From CAZUZS01 sp964624795 (GTDB lineage: Bacteria; Calditrichota; Calditrichia; RBG-13-44-9), in NCBI GenBank assembly GCA_964624795.1, contig CAZUZS010000063.1:1-30402 (forward strand): DNA of 30,402 nucleotides. Direction: 5' to 3'. Made by a program: the position numbers and the translations under genes. Of this stretch, positions 1 through 8,999 are shown piece after piece (position 1 is the first letter of the stretch; each line of letters opens with the position of its first letter). Under the pieces are notes generated by a model. It was not told where the DNA came from and made no database searches. It saw nothing but the letters and a program-made list of their open reading frames with translations.

Positions 1-11
1 ATGAAGCGAGT

Positions 12-566
12 TTGTCTGCGCCGGTAATTATCGGTATAGCATTCGGGCTTGCGATAGATGCGTTTGCGGTGGCAATTACTGCTGGTATTATTTTACCACA
101 AAAAACAGCCCGTCATTATTTTCGCCTAAGCTTTCACTTCGGATTGTTTCAGCCATTAATGCCCGTAATTGGCTGGCTCATAGGCAAAACCCTTGCGTCC
201 TACATCGAACGCTGGGATCACTGGATTGCCTTCGGCTTGCTGTTTTATGTGGGTAGTAAAATGATTTACGAATCGTTCCGTGGAAGGGACAGTTTAGCAC
301 TCGCGGATCCGACGCGCGGCTCACGCCTGGTTACCCTCTCAATTGCCAGCAGTATAGATGCGCTAGCCATTGGGCTGAGCTTGGCCGTGCTGGGAGTTGA
401 GATGGTTGAGCCGGCAGTTTACATCGGTGTGATTACTATGATTCTAACATTGGTGGGAATGCGCCTGGGGAGGCGTTTAGGCAGGCTATTTGGCAGGCGG
501 ATCGAAAAAGCCGGTGGGTTGGTGCTAATATTGGGATCGGGTTTAAGATATTGGTTCAACATTTGA
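12..566 (+). CDS. mntP: MntP-family manganese efflux pump
   Basis: Inner-membrane exporter of the MntP (DUF204) family, which in characterised members pumps Mn2+ out of the cell. The sequence shows the family's internal duplication: GLAIDAFAV at residues 12-20 and IDALAIGLS near 115-123, each with the conserved membrane-embedded Asp (D16 and D116), within about six hydrophobic segments. At 184 residues it is close to the E. coli protein (about 188). The start used here is TTG at 12, which puts the first motif at the same distance from the N terminus as in E. coli, but the frame is open back to the window edge and no clear ribosome site is visible, so the true start may lie outside the window. 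It is the only intact gene on the + strand and converges on the polysaccharide locus, so it is probably not part of it. Confidence 0.9.
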   Translation: MSAPVIIGIAFGLAIDAFAVAITAGIILPQKTARHYFRLSFHFGLFQPLMPVIGWLIGKTLASYIERWDHWIAFGLLFYVGSKMIYESFRGRDSLALADPTRGSRLVTLSIASSIDALAIGLSLAVLGVEMVEPAVYIGVITMILTLVGMRLGRRLGRLFGRRIEKAGGLVLILGSGLRYWFNI

Positions 567-738
567 TGAATTAGATTTTTTGCAGTGCGAGCGTATAGCT
601 ACTCCCATCATGCAATAAGTATGATAGACTGGAAGTAATTCAGATAGCTATATAAATTCAAATAGAATTTAAGGAAATCTTATTCCCCACACTGTATCTC
701 GAAAATTTACATCCGGATCTTATTGGGGCCACTCTTTC

Positions 739-1827
739 TTAAAAAGTCTTCGGAAACACTAAACTGCCCGGTGAAGCAGGTTTTCGATTCGCTCCTACAT
801 CGGGATGGCGATTATGCCAATCGGTAACTTTGGCCTGCCACAGGTCTCGCCCCTCTTGGCCGGTCACAATTCTAAAGCCATCCGGAAATTTTTGAACAGG
901 CAACTTCCCCGGATACCGGCCGGGGCCAAGCCAAATAATCGTATTATTCTCGCATCTGTCAATTAATTCCTCTGGTGGGAAATTAAACTTGGGTGGGCTG
1001 GTAAGGTGAACCGCTAAAAATATGCAATTTTCTATGGCATAATGGGGATTTCGGTCAGGATCAGTCATTTTGAAAAAAGAGCCGTGGCCGTATGGTATGC
1101 CGGAGCCTGTATATGGCTCACCGGCAGCGTTGATAACTCCTTTCTTATCTTGCCATTTGTAAGGATACGGCATGGCTTCAAGGCGTATGAGAACTTGGTC
1201 GATCTCGATGATCTCGCCTGCCCCGTTCGATTTATTGTCGGACTTGCTGGGCCTGGTGCTGATTCCCGTATAGCAACCATCAAAAAGACAGTCGTAGATA
1301 CGCCCCGAATGGAGATGGTCATTTTCGATGCAATCGTCCCGAACATATTCACCCCAACAGTGCTCCACTGCCCAATTGTAAGCATTGCTCGTCCGAACGC
1401 CATCATGCACATTGAAGAAATACAGACCGGCAACCGTCATGTTGGGAGCAGCAATGCTGATGGCCGCGCTGTTGCGGGTGGGGCCATCGAGGTCCTTATG
1501 ATCGGCCCACGATGCATTCCAGGGCTTCTTCGTATAAACGTAGCCACCGAGCCAATACATCCCGGTATCGGCGGCGCTTCCCTCGATATTTATCATTCCC
1601 CATTTTACCCGGTTGTTCAGAAAAACCGCCTCTCTGGCATCGAATGTATTGCCGGGAATGGGGAGGGGACTATATTTATCTTCAAAATGGCCAACAATCG
1701 TTTCGGTTCTGGCGGCCTCGGGATTATTCTCCAGGCCATTACTCAGCCATTGACACCCGATGATTAATATAACACCGATCATTAACCACTGGTAAAAATG
1801 AACCCGGAACTGTTTTGTTGAGTACAT
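739..1827 (-). CDS. Putative lipoprotein, right-handed beta-helix-like
   Basis: A secreted protein of unknown function, about 362 residues. I prefer ATG at 1827 over the in-frame ATG at 1842, because AGAAGG sits six bases before the former. From that start the N terminus is a short basic stretch, a hydrophobic run (about 14-24) and a lipobox-like I-I-G-C with Cys at 25, so it is likely an outer-membrane or periplasmic lipoprotein. The body has short repeating strands with Asn/Asp/Gly turns (for example the 'GRIYDCLFDGCYTGIS' and 'YAIENCIFLAVH' stretches), as expected of parallel beta-helix proteins, a fold common in polysaccharide lyases and epimerases. It is the last gene of the locus in transcription order. 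It may act on the polymer or be a surface component; no catalytic motif could be assigned. Confidence 0.6.
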   Translation of the reverse strand: MYSTKQFRVHFYQWLMIGVILIIGCQWLSNGLENNPEAARTETIVGHFEDKYSPLPIPGNTFDAREAVFLNNRVKWGMINIEGSAADTGMYWLGGYVYTKKPWNASWADHKDLDGPTRNSAAISIAAPNMTVAGLYFFNVHDGVRTSNAYNWAVEHCWGEYVRDDCIENDHLHSGRIYDCLFDGCYTGISTRPSKSDNKSNGAGEIIEIDQVLIRLEAMPYPYKWQDKKGVINAAGEPYTGSGIPYGHGSFFKMTDPDRNPHYAIENCIFLAVHLTSPPKFNFPPEELIDRCENNTIIWLGPGRYPGKLPVQKFPDGFRIVTGQEGRDLWQAKVTDWHNRHPDVGANRKPASPGSLVFPKTF

Positions 1828-2065
1828 TTGTTCCCTTCTCATATATGAAAAAAAAGTGAATAGCTATCCCACTCTATTCCAATCCTCTCATTGTTGCGGC
1901 CGATCTTTCATACAAATCAATTTTCCCGGTGGAATTGTTTCCGGCATACTTATGGAAATTTGATTACATCATGGGAAGCAGTGCCTGACCGATTCCGGAA
2001 ATCAATATCGACTTGCTGGGGCTTGCAAATTTTCGCAGGACAGCTGTTTAATTTATATTGGCGTA

Positions 2066-2845
2066 TTATAAAAGGGCATGCCCCATGCGCCGCAATCGGT
2101 TGGCGTCATCCTGCTTGGGAAATGAAAAATAGCTTGCCCGGCTTTGATCCATCGGTTTTCTTTCTGCTGTCCCCTGTTCTATCTGCTTTACCGCCTCGAT
2201 CAGAGTCAGGACACCAATCAATTTGGATCGCACCATCAAGTGGTGCAGGGAGTCATCGCGGTATATAGGAACGGGGTGCTGCAAAATAATGTCACCGGCA
2301 TCCAGTTTCTCATCCATGTAGTGAATTGTAACGGCCCCTTCTGCCTCTCCATGGACCATTGTCCAGAAATTGGGCATCATCCCCTGGTAGCGCGGCAACG
2401 GAGCTGAGTGCAGATTGATGCATCCGAGCGGCGGAATGTCAAGAACCCGCTTTTTTAATATCTGGCTGGCTGCCACAGAGACCATCAAGTCTGGGCGTAC
2501 GTCCCGCCGCAAAACTTCAACAAATTCTTGTGCATTGATCTTTGGCGGCTGGTATAGTGGAATCTGGTGGCGGCGGGCAACAGCCGCTGCGGAATATGGT
2601 CGGGCCATTTTGACAAATCGATTGAGCTGATCTGCCATTTTAGCCCAAATGAAGCGAGCCATTAACCTGCTGAAATCCAGCGTTCCATAGAAATTGTAGA
2701 AACGCCTGGCATTATCATAATGCGTCTCATTGAATGACGGCAGGACAATCATCGCCACAATTTCCCCCTCTCGGGCATTACATAACGCATCCAGTGCAGG
2801 CGGCAAATAAAACGGTTCTTCCTGGGTAATTAGTGCAATTCGCAT
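2066..2845 (-). CDS. Formyltransferase-family protein (sugar N-formyltransferase or Fmt-like)
   Basis: Shares the formyl-transfer fold of methionyl-tRNA formyltransferase and of sugar N-formyltransferases, which use N10-formyl-tetrahydrofolate. The catalytic Asn-His-Asp triad is visible: N144 and H146 in 'INLHSAPLPRYQG' and D182 in 'LDAGD', matching N108, H110 and D146 of E. coli Fmt. The protein is 259 residues and lacks a clear Fmt C-terminal tRNA-binding domain, and it lies in a polysaccharide locus, so formylation of an amino sugar is more likely than of Met-tRNA (inference). The start ATG at 2845 has an excellent ribosome site (TAAGGAGGT, seven bases upstream). Its neighbours are a GT4 glycosyltransferase upstream and a lipoprotein gene downstream. 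The N-terminal 90 residues are less typical. Confidence 0.85.
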   Translation of the reverse strand: MRIALITQEEPFYLPPALDALCNAREGEIVAMIVLPSFNETHYDNARRFYNFYGTLDFSRLMARFIWAKMADQLNRFVKMARPYSAAAVARRHQIPLYQPPKINAQEFVEVLRRDVRPDLMVSVAASQILKKRVLDIPPLGCINLHSAPLPRYQGMMPNFWTMVHGEAEGAVTIHYMDEKLDAGDIILQHPVPIYRDDSLHHLMVRSKLIGVLTLIEAVKQIEQGTAERKPMDQSRASYFSFPKQDDANRLRRMGHALL

Positions 2846-3001
2846 TTGTATTACCTCCTTAGATATATAAAATTGAAAAATGCGAGTTTTGATGAATAAT
2901 ATAAATCCAAGCTGAAGGTATCAGGTATGCAAGCTGTTAAAACGTTTAATGGGTAAGCTAAAGAAGAAAGGGTGCTTGCGGAAAATCCATAAACACATGT
3001 T

Positions 3002-4225
3002 TCAGGATAATACAGGGTAAGCTATCTCGGGAGAACGATCCTCAATCGGGAATCCTTTTTGGATGAGCACGCGCTCATATAGATTCTCGATTTGCTCTAC
3101 CATTCTCTCCGCGCCGAATGCCGGAATAACCCGTTCTTTGGCAGCCCGGACCATCTGTCGTGCCTCTTCAGGGAAATTCAGAAGCCATAAAATGTTTTCG
3201 GCCAGGAGGTGCGGATTACCCGGTGGCGATAACAGCCCGGTTTGCCGGTGCGAAACCAGCTCCGGAACGCCATCCACAGCCGTCGCCACTACCGGAACTC
3301 CCATGATCATGGCTTCGGTGAGGGCCCTTCCCAAGCCCTCCCACAGGGAAGAAAGAACAAAGGCGTCCAGGATCGACAGCATCTGTGGAATATCATTGCG
3401 GTAGCCGAACAGCCTTATTCCAGGCTCATCGGCAATGGCCTGCCGCACATCTGACAACAGCGGACCGTCTCCAATCATGATAACCTGGATGTCCGGTCTT
3501 TTCTTCAAGACCGACTTGGCAGCCGTGACAAAATCGAGCGGGGCTTTTTGGACCGAGAGACGCCCGATAAATCCGATAATGGGTTTATCGAGTGCTAAAC
3601 CCAGACTTTTGCACATTTCCGCCCGATCCGCTCTCTCATCAAACCGGTCCAGATCGATTCCGCTGTAGATTGTCGTAAATTTCTCCGGCGGAGCTAATCC
3701 GATTTCCAGGGCCTCCTGTCTGTTTAATTCCGATACGGTTATCAGTGCATCACTGAGAGAAGCTGCATATTGCTCTATCATTACATAATATTTCTTCTTT
3801 GTGGAAGAGAGGATTTTATGCAGCGGGCTGGTTTGAGCTGTCCGGGTAACCTGCCATCCAAAACCGTGGTAAGTATGAATAATAATAGGCACTCCCGCAC
3901 GCCGCGCGGCAATTCTCCCTAACGTCCCGGCCTTTGCACTATGGGTGTGGACGATATCATATTTGTTCTTTTTGAGAAAATCGCTGATTTGCCTCAATGC
4001 ATAAATATCCGCCCACGGTTTCACCGAGCGCTGCAAACCCGGGATATTGAAGAACGCATCGGCGTATTCCGGTCCCAGATATTCCCAATCGACAAAATCA
4101 CGCCCCGCCGCAAGATGAACCTCAAATCGATCACGGGAATGTCCTTTGACAGTGATCAGAGTATTGTCCTGTGCGCCACCTATCCCCAGGTGCGTTATCA
4201 TATGAAGAACCTTTATTTTTTCCAT
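3002..4225 (-). CDS. Glycosyltransferase family 4 (GT-B fold)
   Basis: Cytoplasmic glycosyltransferase that would add a sugar to the lipid-linked repeat unit. The N-terminal Rossmann half carries the acceptor-side glycine motif GIGGAQ (14-19) and the EPS-type motif HTHSAKAG (93-100). The C-terminal half carries GRLSVQK (221-227) for nucleotide-sugar phosphates and the E-x7-E pair E296/E304 within 'LWEGLGRALTEAM', the hallmark of retaining GT4 enzymes. Length 407 is normal. ATG at 4225 follows AAAGGGGG about seven bases upstream, the same site type used by the initiating transferase gene. This is the only classical glycosyltransferase in the window, so other enzymes for the repeat unit must lie elsewhere or the unit is short. 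Donor sugar cannot be read from the sequence. Confidence 0.92.
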   Translation of the reverse strand: MEKIKVLHMITHLGIGGAQDNTLITVKGHSRDRFEVHLAAGRDFVDWEYLGPEYADAFFNIPGLQRSVKPWADIYALRQISDFLKKNKYDIVHTHSAKAGTLGRIAARRAGVPIIIHTYHGFGWQVTRTAQTSPLHKILSSTKKKYYVMIEQYAASLSDALITVSELNRQEALEIGLAPPEKFTTIYSGIDLDRFDERADRAEMCKSLGLALDKPIIGFIGRLSVQKAPLDFVTAAKSVLKKRPDIQVIMIGDGPLLSDVRQAIADEPGIRLFGYRNDIPQMLSILDAFVLSSLWEGLGRALTEAMIMGVPVVATAVDGVPELVSHRQTGLLSPPGNPHLLAENILWLLNFPEEARQMVRAAKERVIPAFGAERMVEQIENLYERVLIQKGFPIEDRSPEIAYPVLS

Positions 4226-4338
4226 TATTTTCCCCCTTTGGCCAACACTACATTTGGCTGGCTTTTATGTGAATTAAATGGAGTCCCCCCTATCGAGTCG
4301 GCTGGTAGATATTTAAACCTGCTGACTTACATGACTAA

Positions 4339-6618
4339 CTAAAGCGTATTCCAAATGACTTCTTTTAATGCGAGGATGGTATCTTCTATGGAAAGTTCTG
4401 TATCTATTTCATGAATATTTTTGGTGCCCGGCATAGCCCAATCGTGGCTCTGGCGATGGCGTGCTTCAAGATAGGAATCGCCATCCTGCTCATTTCGCTC
4501 CCGATTTCTTTTCCGGGCTGTCTCAATCGAAACTCGGAGTTTCAGGGCAACATCAGGAGCCGGAATCCGGTCGTACAGATTCTTCTCTAATTTTGCTAAC
4601 AAATTGTACACCGCGACAACCGGCCCGTTCCTGTCCGAGACTTGCTGCAAACGGGGGCTGTCCATTGCACCGACAATCGTTGAGGGATATCGATCGCAGA
4701 CAATTATAGCTCCGCGGCCTGCCATCCGCCTGGCCTTGCGCACCAGCCGCTGGCGATCCCATGCCAGCGTTACCGATCTAACGGCATACGGCAGAGACGA
4801 CAGGCCTGTATAACCGCGCCGGGGTGCATACGAATCGGATTCAGATTTCCCGCTGTTGGCGGAATGTTTCAGCCGCATGAACTTCCGGACCAGCCCCAAT
4901 GCAATATTCACCGGGAGTGTTAACCAGGAGGAAGCCGGCTTGCCGGTGTGAATGACCTTCACGATAAAGGGACCGCCGAGCCAGCGGCTGGTTGCCGCCA
5001 CCAGCGTGGATTTCCCGGTTGCATCCGCTCCGATGAAGGCGATTATCCTCCCCCCGGAAACCAAATTTTTGTTTTTCCGATCCCCTTTCAGATGCCGCAG
5101 GAGTTTCGCAAAAATTACCTGCGCGTAAACGCTGTAGCGTTGGAGAAAACCATGTTCCTTATAATCATGTATCCGCTTTCTCATCTGCCGGGCGAGATTT
5201 ATGCGTCTCAAAACAGACTGGTTTTTATCGATTGCATCTACGCACTTGAGAAACAAAGGCTCGTCGACCACCGGAAAATATTCGTTGAGCAGGCAGAGGG
5301 AATGGGAAAGATCACCGCCATCTATTAGAAATTGCAATTCTTTATTGAGTCCTCCCAGATTGCGGAACAGACGCGCCAAGTCGGGCAGCGAACCATATTT
5401 GATAAATGTTCTGATGATGAACACCACCAGTTCCGCCGACCTGGAAAGGACTGGCAGCCGCCCTACTCTTTCCGTATTCTGGAGCAGCATCTCACCAAAC
5501 GGGAGATGGTGACTTTTCACGAAACTTTCTCCGGTCACCAGGCGGCTGAAAAGGTGCACATGAACCAATTTCCCTGATATGCTGTCGAAGCCGTAATAAT
5601 GCGTCACACCGGCAGGTTCCGGCCCGTATTTGACTCGCGCTTTCCTGAATCGAAGGTCGGACAAGACAGACAGGCACCGACCCAGAGATTCCTGCCCGAC
5701 AAAAAAGTCCAGGTCTTCCTGACCATCCAGGCTCTCGTCAATTTTGATATTGCTTTTCCAGTGACAATAGCGCACCCCATTTGCCTCCAACAATTCCGCC
5801 ATGCGGGCAATTAAATCCAGGCAGAGAGTCTCCGGTTGAAATTCCGGCACGGCCGCTTCCATTTGTCGGGAATCCACGCCCGGCTTACCGACCTGAAGGA
5901 GAGACAGCACCTGGCCGAACGGTAATCCGCTGGTGTGATTGGATTTTACGAGCGTTGGTTCCTTGCCGTTAATTACCAGAAGCCGGGCGGCAATTTGCGG
6001 TATCTCTTTCAATTCTTCAAAGATCATGACTGCCTGCCGGACGAAGTTCCGGACAATGTCCTGCGAGCGCACTCGCATTCTCGGATGTCCCCGCCGTAAG
6101 GTTCTCTCGAACAGAATTGACTCTGGCTGCTGCAGGTAAGCAATCAAATCCGGCGACGGCGCCGATTCGACAAAACCGGACAGATTGCCATTCAGCTCGC
6201 CATTATTGTGTACAAAGAGGTTGTGCGCGGTTTGAATCATTCCGTCATTGTCAACCAGCACTATTTTGCTCTCCCAACCGGAATTCCGGATAGCCTCATG
6301 AATTCCTATTTTCCTGATGGCATTTCGGAACAGGTTAATACGGTAAAAAAAAGATCCCGGCGAAAGCATAGCCGCATTGAAAACAAACCGGCAGAAGGTG
6401 CTGTATTTAGACCAGTGCATGAGGCAGGTATAAGTCGAAAAAATTTCAAAAATGCGTCTGCGCAGAAATTCATTTTTAACCCAGGGAAGGCGAAGCTTCT
6501 GTAAAACCAGGTCATCGCCCAAAATCACATCGAGCCCCTGTTGGACACCCTGGTGAACCATTTTCCTTGCCAGCGTAGTCTTTCCCGCACTGGTGCATCC
6601 AATTATTTCAACAAGCAT
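4339..6618 (-). CDS. Three-domain protein: P-loop kinase-like, nucleotidyltransferase-like, thymidylate-kinase-like
   Basis: A 759-residue cytoplasmic protein with two separate P-loop domains. The first, residues 1 to about 220, begins with a Walker A loop (G7 to T14, GCTSAGKT) and looks like a small-molecule kinase. The middle, about 265-420, has 'HWKSN' (286-290) followed by 'EDLDFFV' (301-307), reminiscent of nucleotidyltransferase-fold proteins that place paired acidic residues on a strand. The last, about 522-759, has a second Walker A loop (G530 to S537, GADATGKS), a DRY motif at 642-644 and an Arg-rich lid (702-709), as in thymidylate kinases. No strong ribosome site precedes ATG 6618. 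It lies between the flippase and GT4 genes, which suggests phosphorylation or activation of a sugar or polymer building block; substrate unknown. APS kinase was considered and not supported. Confidence 0.7.
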   Translation of the reverse strand: MLVEIIGCTSAGKTTLARKMVHQGVQQGLDVILGDDLVLQKLRLPWVKNEFLRRRIFEIFSTYTCLMHWSKYSTFCRFVFNAAMLSPGSFFYRINLFRNAIRKIGIHEAIRNSGWESKIVLVDNDGMIQTAHNLFVHNNGELNGNLSGFVESAPSPDLIAYLQQPESILFERTLRRGHPRMRVRSQDIVRNFVRQAVMIFEELKEIPQIAARLLVINGKEPTLVKSNHTSGLPFGQVLSLLQVGKPGVDSRQMEAAVPEFQPETLCLDLIARMAELLEANGVRYCHWKSNIKIDESLDGQEDLDFFVGQESLGRCLSVLSDLRFRKARVKYGPEPAGVTHYYGFDSISGKLVHVHLFSRLVTGESFVKSHHLPFGEMLLQNTERVGRLPVLSRSAELVVFIIRTFIKYGSLPDLARLFRNLGGLNKELQFLIDGGDLSHSLCLLNEYFPVVDEPLFLKCVDAIDKNQSVLRRINLARQMRKRIHDYKEHGFLQRYSVYAQVIFAKLLRHLKGDRKNKNLVSGGRIIAFIGADATGKSTLVAATSRWLGGPFIVKVIHTGKPASSWLTLPVNIALGLVRKFMRLKHSANSGKSESDSYAPRRGYTGLSSLPYAVRSVTLAWDRQRLVRKARRMAGRGAIIVCDRYPSTIVGAMDSPRLQQVSDRNGPVVAVYNLLAKLEKNLYDRIPAPDVALKLRVSIETARKRNRERNEQDGDSYLEARHRQSHDWAMPGTKNIHEIDTELSIEDTILALKEVIWNTL

Positions 6619-6645
6619 ATTGGCATAATCCGTTTATTTTGGGTT

Positions 6646-7986
6646 TTATATCTGGTTTATCGAAGTTTCCATCGTTGCCTGAACTTTAGATTCCTTGACC
6701 TGCCTGTGAAGGGCACGGTGGGCGTGCCAGGCAATAGTCATCCCACCACTCGCCCGAACCAGGTTTCCAACAATGAGCGAGAGGGCTGCGCCCTTCAGTC
6801 CGAAGGATGGAATGAGCAAAAAACCGGCAAGCGCCACCGTACTGGCAGTAAGGAGATGCAGCGGCAACTGAATTCTAAAATACCTTGCCGAAGTGATTAC
6901 AAAAAGAAACATGGTGGCGATGTAATCGATCCCGGCAGCCAGCATTAACAGGGCGAACAGCCCCGGCATGGCGTACTCCGGCCCGTAAAATAAGATCAGG
7001 ATCTGTCGTCCAAAAAGCAGCGCTACAGTAACGCCGCCACCCGCAAGAAGGCCTCCAATCCCAATGAGCTGAAGTGTAAGCCTGCGAAACGCCTTGACAT
7101 TTCCGGCGCCATAATACTTCGCCAATCGTGGACTGGCGGAACGTCCCAAAGCCTGTACGACGGTTGGCGCCACTTTCTGGAAGGAGGCGATGGCTGCAAA
7201 AATTCCCAAAGCATAAGCCCCCAAATAGCCGTCAATAAAATAGCGGGGAATATTGGTATTGAAAGATATTAACATTGTGACGACGCCTAGAGGCAATGTC
7301 AGCATCACCAGTTTTTTCATAGTAGCGGCATTCCAGCGGGGCCGCGGCATATTTTTAGGGAGAAGCCCGCTCGGGCTGAATCCCGGATTAAGGCTTTTGA
7401 TGGCATTGCGAAGATCATAGGTTAAAAGGATCGACAGGCGTGCCAGGGAGATGGCGATAACCGCCCAAAAAATGCTGCCGGTAAAATAAAACACGAATCC
7501 CAATCCGGCGAGCTGCAACGGGCCTTTCATGATCATCGATTTGGCAATGCGGTCTAATCGCTCATGCTGCATAAACAAACCGTAGAGTGCATCACTCACT
7601 GCCTCCGCGGATTTAGACGCGGCGGTTGCCAGAATTATCAAAATCATTTGCATATGGTATCCGGAAAGAAAAGCAATGAACGCCACGACTACAAAGGCGA
7701 TCACCGTAGTAGTCAGCCGAAGCGCGAAATAGTCGCCAAATTGATATTCTTGTTTGGCGTCTGTAGCCTGTACATCTCTAAGACGTAGGGTGGCAAACAT
7801 AAAAACCGGCGCTGCAATGGCAAGCCCCAGGGCAAATTGCCCCACCTGCTCCGGAGATCCGAGTTTAGCCAGAACAATTGTCATGGCGAACCACGATCCG
7901 GCATTAATTGTATTGCCGAAAAATGTCCATGAAAAATTAGCTCGTAAGGATAAGCCTTTTGGCGAATGGTGAGTAGATCTCTTCAA
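6646..7986 (-). CDS. Wzx-like polysaccharide flippase (MOP superfamily)
   Basis: A polytopic inner-membrane protein of about 446 residues with 12 or so hydrophobic segments spaced as in O-antigen/EPS flippases of the MOP superfamily, which move undecaprenyl-linked repeat units across the membrane. The N terminus ('NFSWTFFGNTINAGSWF...LAKLGSPEQVGQFALGLAIAAPVF') is typical of the family. The start appears to be TTG at 7986: an in-frame stop lies five codons upstream and no ATG is available between; a TAAGGA site sits about ten bases away. The gene ends 27 bases before the next gene, so the two are probably cotranscribed. With the Wzy-like, Wzc-like and initiating transferase genes it completes a Wzx/Wzy route. 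Confidence 0.9.
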   Translation of the reverse strand: MKRSTHHSPKGLSLRANFSWTFFGNTINAGSWFAMTIVLAKLGSPEQVGQFALGLAIAAPVFMFATLRLRDVQATDAKQEYQFGDYFALRLTTTVIAFVVVAFIAFLSGYHMQMILIILATAASKSAEAVSDALYGLFMQHERLDRIAKSMIMKGPLQLAGLGFVFYFTGSIFWAVIAISLARLSILLTYDLRNAIKSLNPGFSPSGLLPKNMPRPRWNAATMKKLVMLTLPLGVVTMLISFNTNIPRYFIDGYLGAYALGIFAAIASFQKVAPTVVQALGRSASPRLAKYYGAGNVKAFRRLTLQLIGIGGLLAGGGVTVALLFGRQILILFYGPEYAMPGLFALLMLAAGIDYIATMFLFVITSARYFRIQLPLHLLTASTVALAGFLLIPSFGLKGAALSLIVGNLVRASGGMTIAWHAHRALHRQVKESKVQATMETSINQI

Positions 7987-8192
7987 AAATTTTGTTCCTT
8001 AAGTTGAATTTCCGGCAGAGTATAGCCGGTTAAATAATTTTCTCAGACTCTAATGCCCGGGACCGCGGATAATCCTAAAATATCGGACCTCAATTCCATG
8101 AAAATATATCTGAAATTACCCGGGATTTTGAAAAACGGAATTGATTACCATAAGAGAAAGTTTACATTCTTTGCTTTCGCCCAATGATGCAA

Positions 8193-8915
8193 TCAAAAGG
8201 ATTTCAGACATAACAGCATACCGGTGAAGAATAGCAGAACAGCAAAATATCTGGCATAATTAGCATTATTAATCTCAATATAAACCAGCAACTCGGTGAA
8301 TAGAAAAACCGAAATGCCGACTGCCGCATAGATTCCTATTTTTCCAAAATCAGAAACCGCCATATTGCCCGATATTGCCAACGTAAGCATCTGGAATATG
8401 GCAAAAGTGGCATAGGATAGCGCCACGGTAACGCGCGCTTTGTTCTTGACGTACCCCCTGCCATGAACTATGGCTGTGAGCAGGGAACCCCCTAAATTTG
8501 TTATTCCATGGATAATTCCCATTGCCACAAAATAGGTTTTTTCGTAATCAATTAAATATTTGATGATCTTATTCGCCCCTGCGGAATAGTCTTTCGCGGC
8601 TACCAGCAGCAGGAATATGCCGATAAAGATGGTAATGTTAATCCTGAAACTGGTAACAAAGAACAAAAACAGTACTACGAACGGAATCGTATAAACCAGT
8701 ATTTTTTTATAAAAGTCAAGATCAATGTTTTTGTAATCTTTGACGATTTGAATTAGGTTGATGGATAGCGAAATTGGTAAAAGGATTTTTATGGCGTCGA
8801 TGAAATCATGGCCGCTTAGCAGCAAGAGCGGAGTGCCAAACAGCAAAACACCAACTCCAAAAATGGACTGAACGAATGATGTTAAAATAATAATAAGCAA
8901 TATATTTAATTGCAT
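8193..8915 (-). CDS. TSUP-family membrane transporter (TauE/SafE)
   Basis: A 240-residue integral membrane protein with about seven to eight hydrophobic segments and the opening 'TSFVQSIFGVGVLLFGTPLLLL', characteristic of the TauE/SafE (TSUP) family. Members export or import sulfite, sulfoacetate, sulfate or other sulfur compounds and some organic acids. The ribosome site before ATG 8915 is GGCGAG or the closer GGAG. The neighbouring upstream gene encodes a fusion containing ATP sulfurylase and the one before that a sulfotransferase, so handling of sulfate or sulfite for polymer sulfation is a reasonable inference; substrate specificity cannot be read from the sequence. Confidence 0.85.
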   Translation of the reverse strand: MQLNILLIIILTSFVQSIFGVGVLLFGTPLLLLSGHDFIDAIKILLPISLSINLIQIVKDYKNIDLDFYKKILVYTIPFVVLFLFFVTSFRINITIFIGIFLLLVAAKDYSAGANKIIKYLIDYEKTYFVAMGIIHGITNLGGSLLTAIVHGRGYVKNKARVTVALSYATFAIFQMLTLAISGNMAVSDFGKIGIYAAVGISVFLFTELLVYIEINNANYARYFAVLLFFTGMLLCLKSF

Positions 8916-8999
8916 ACTCCAAGCTCGCCTTTGATTTTCGGGTTAGCCAATGTAAGAAAATTGAAATGGTGATTCATAATAAATGACCAAGGTGAGTTT

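Noticed and set aside
1042..1767. 241-residue + strand reading frame opposite the lipoprotein gene
   Set aside because: The - strand protein has a signal sequence, lipobox and ribosome site, whereas the + strand frame has none of these.
4339..6618. APS kinase identity for one of the two P-loop domains, which would complete PAPS synthesis
   Set aside because: The usual APS kinase motifs after the P-loop are not visible, and the second domain has thymidylate-kinase features instead.
8041..8192. CCCGGG palindromes and the TCAATTCC/GGAATTGA inverted repeat downstream of the TSUP gene
   Set aside because: The arms are short and far apart, with no T-tract, so they do not make a convincing terminator or operator.
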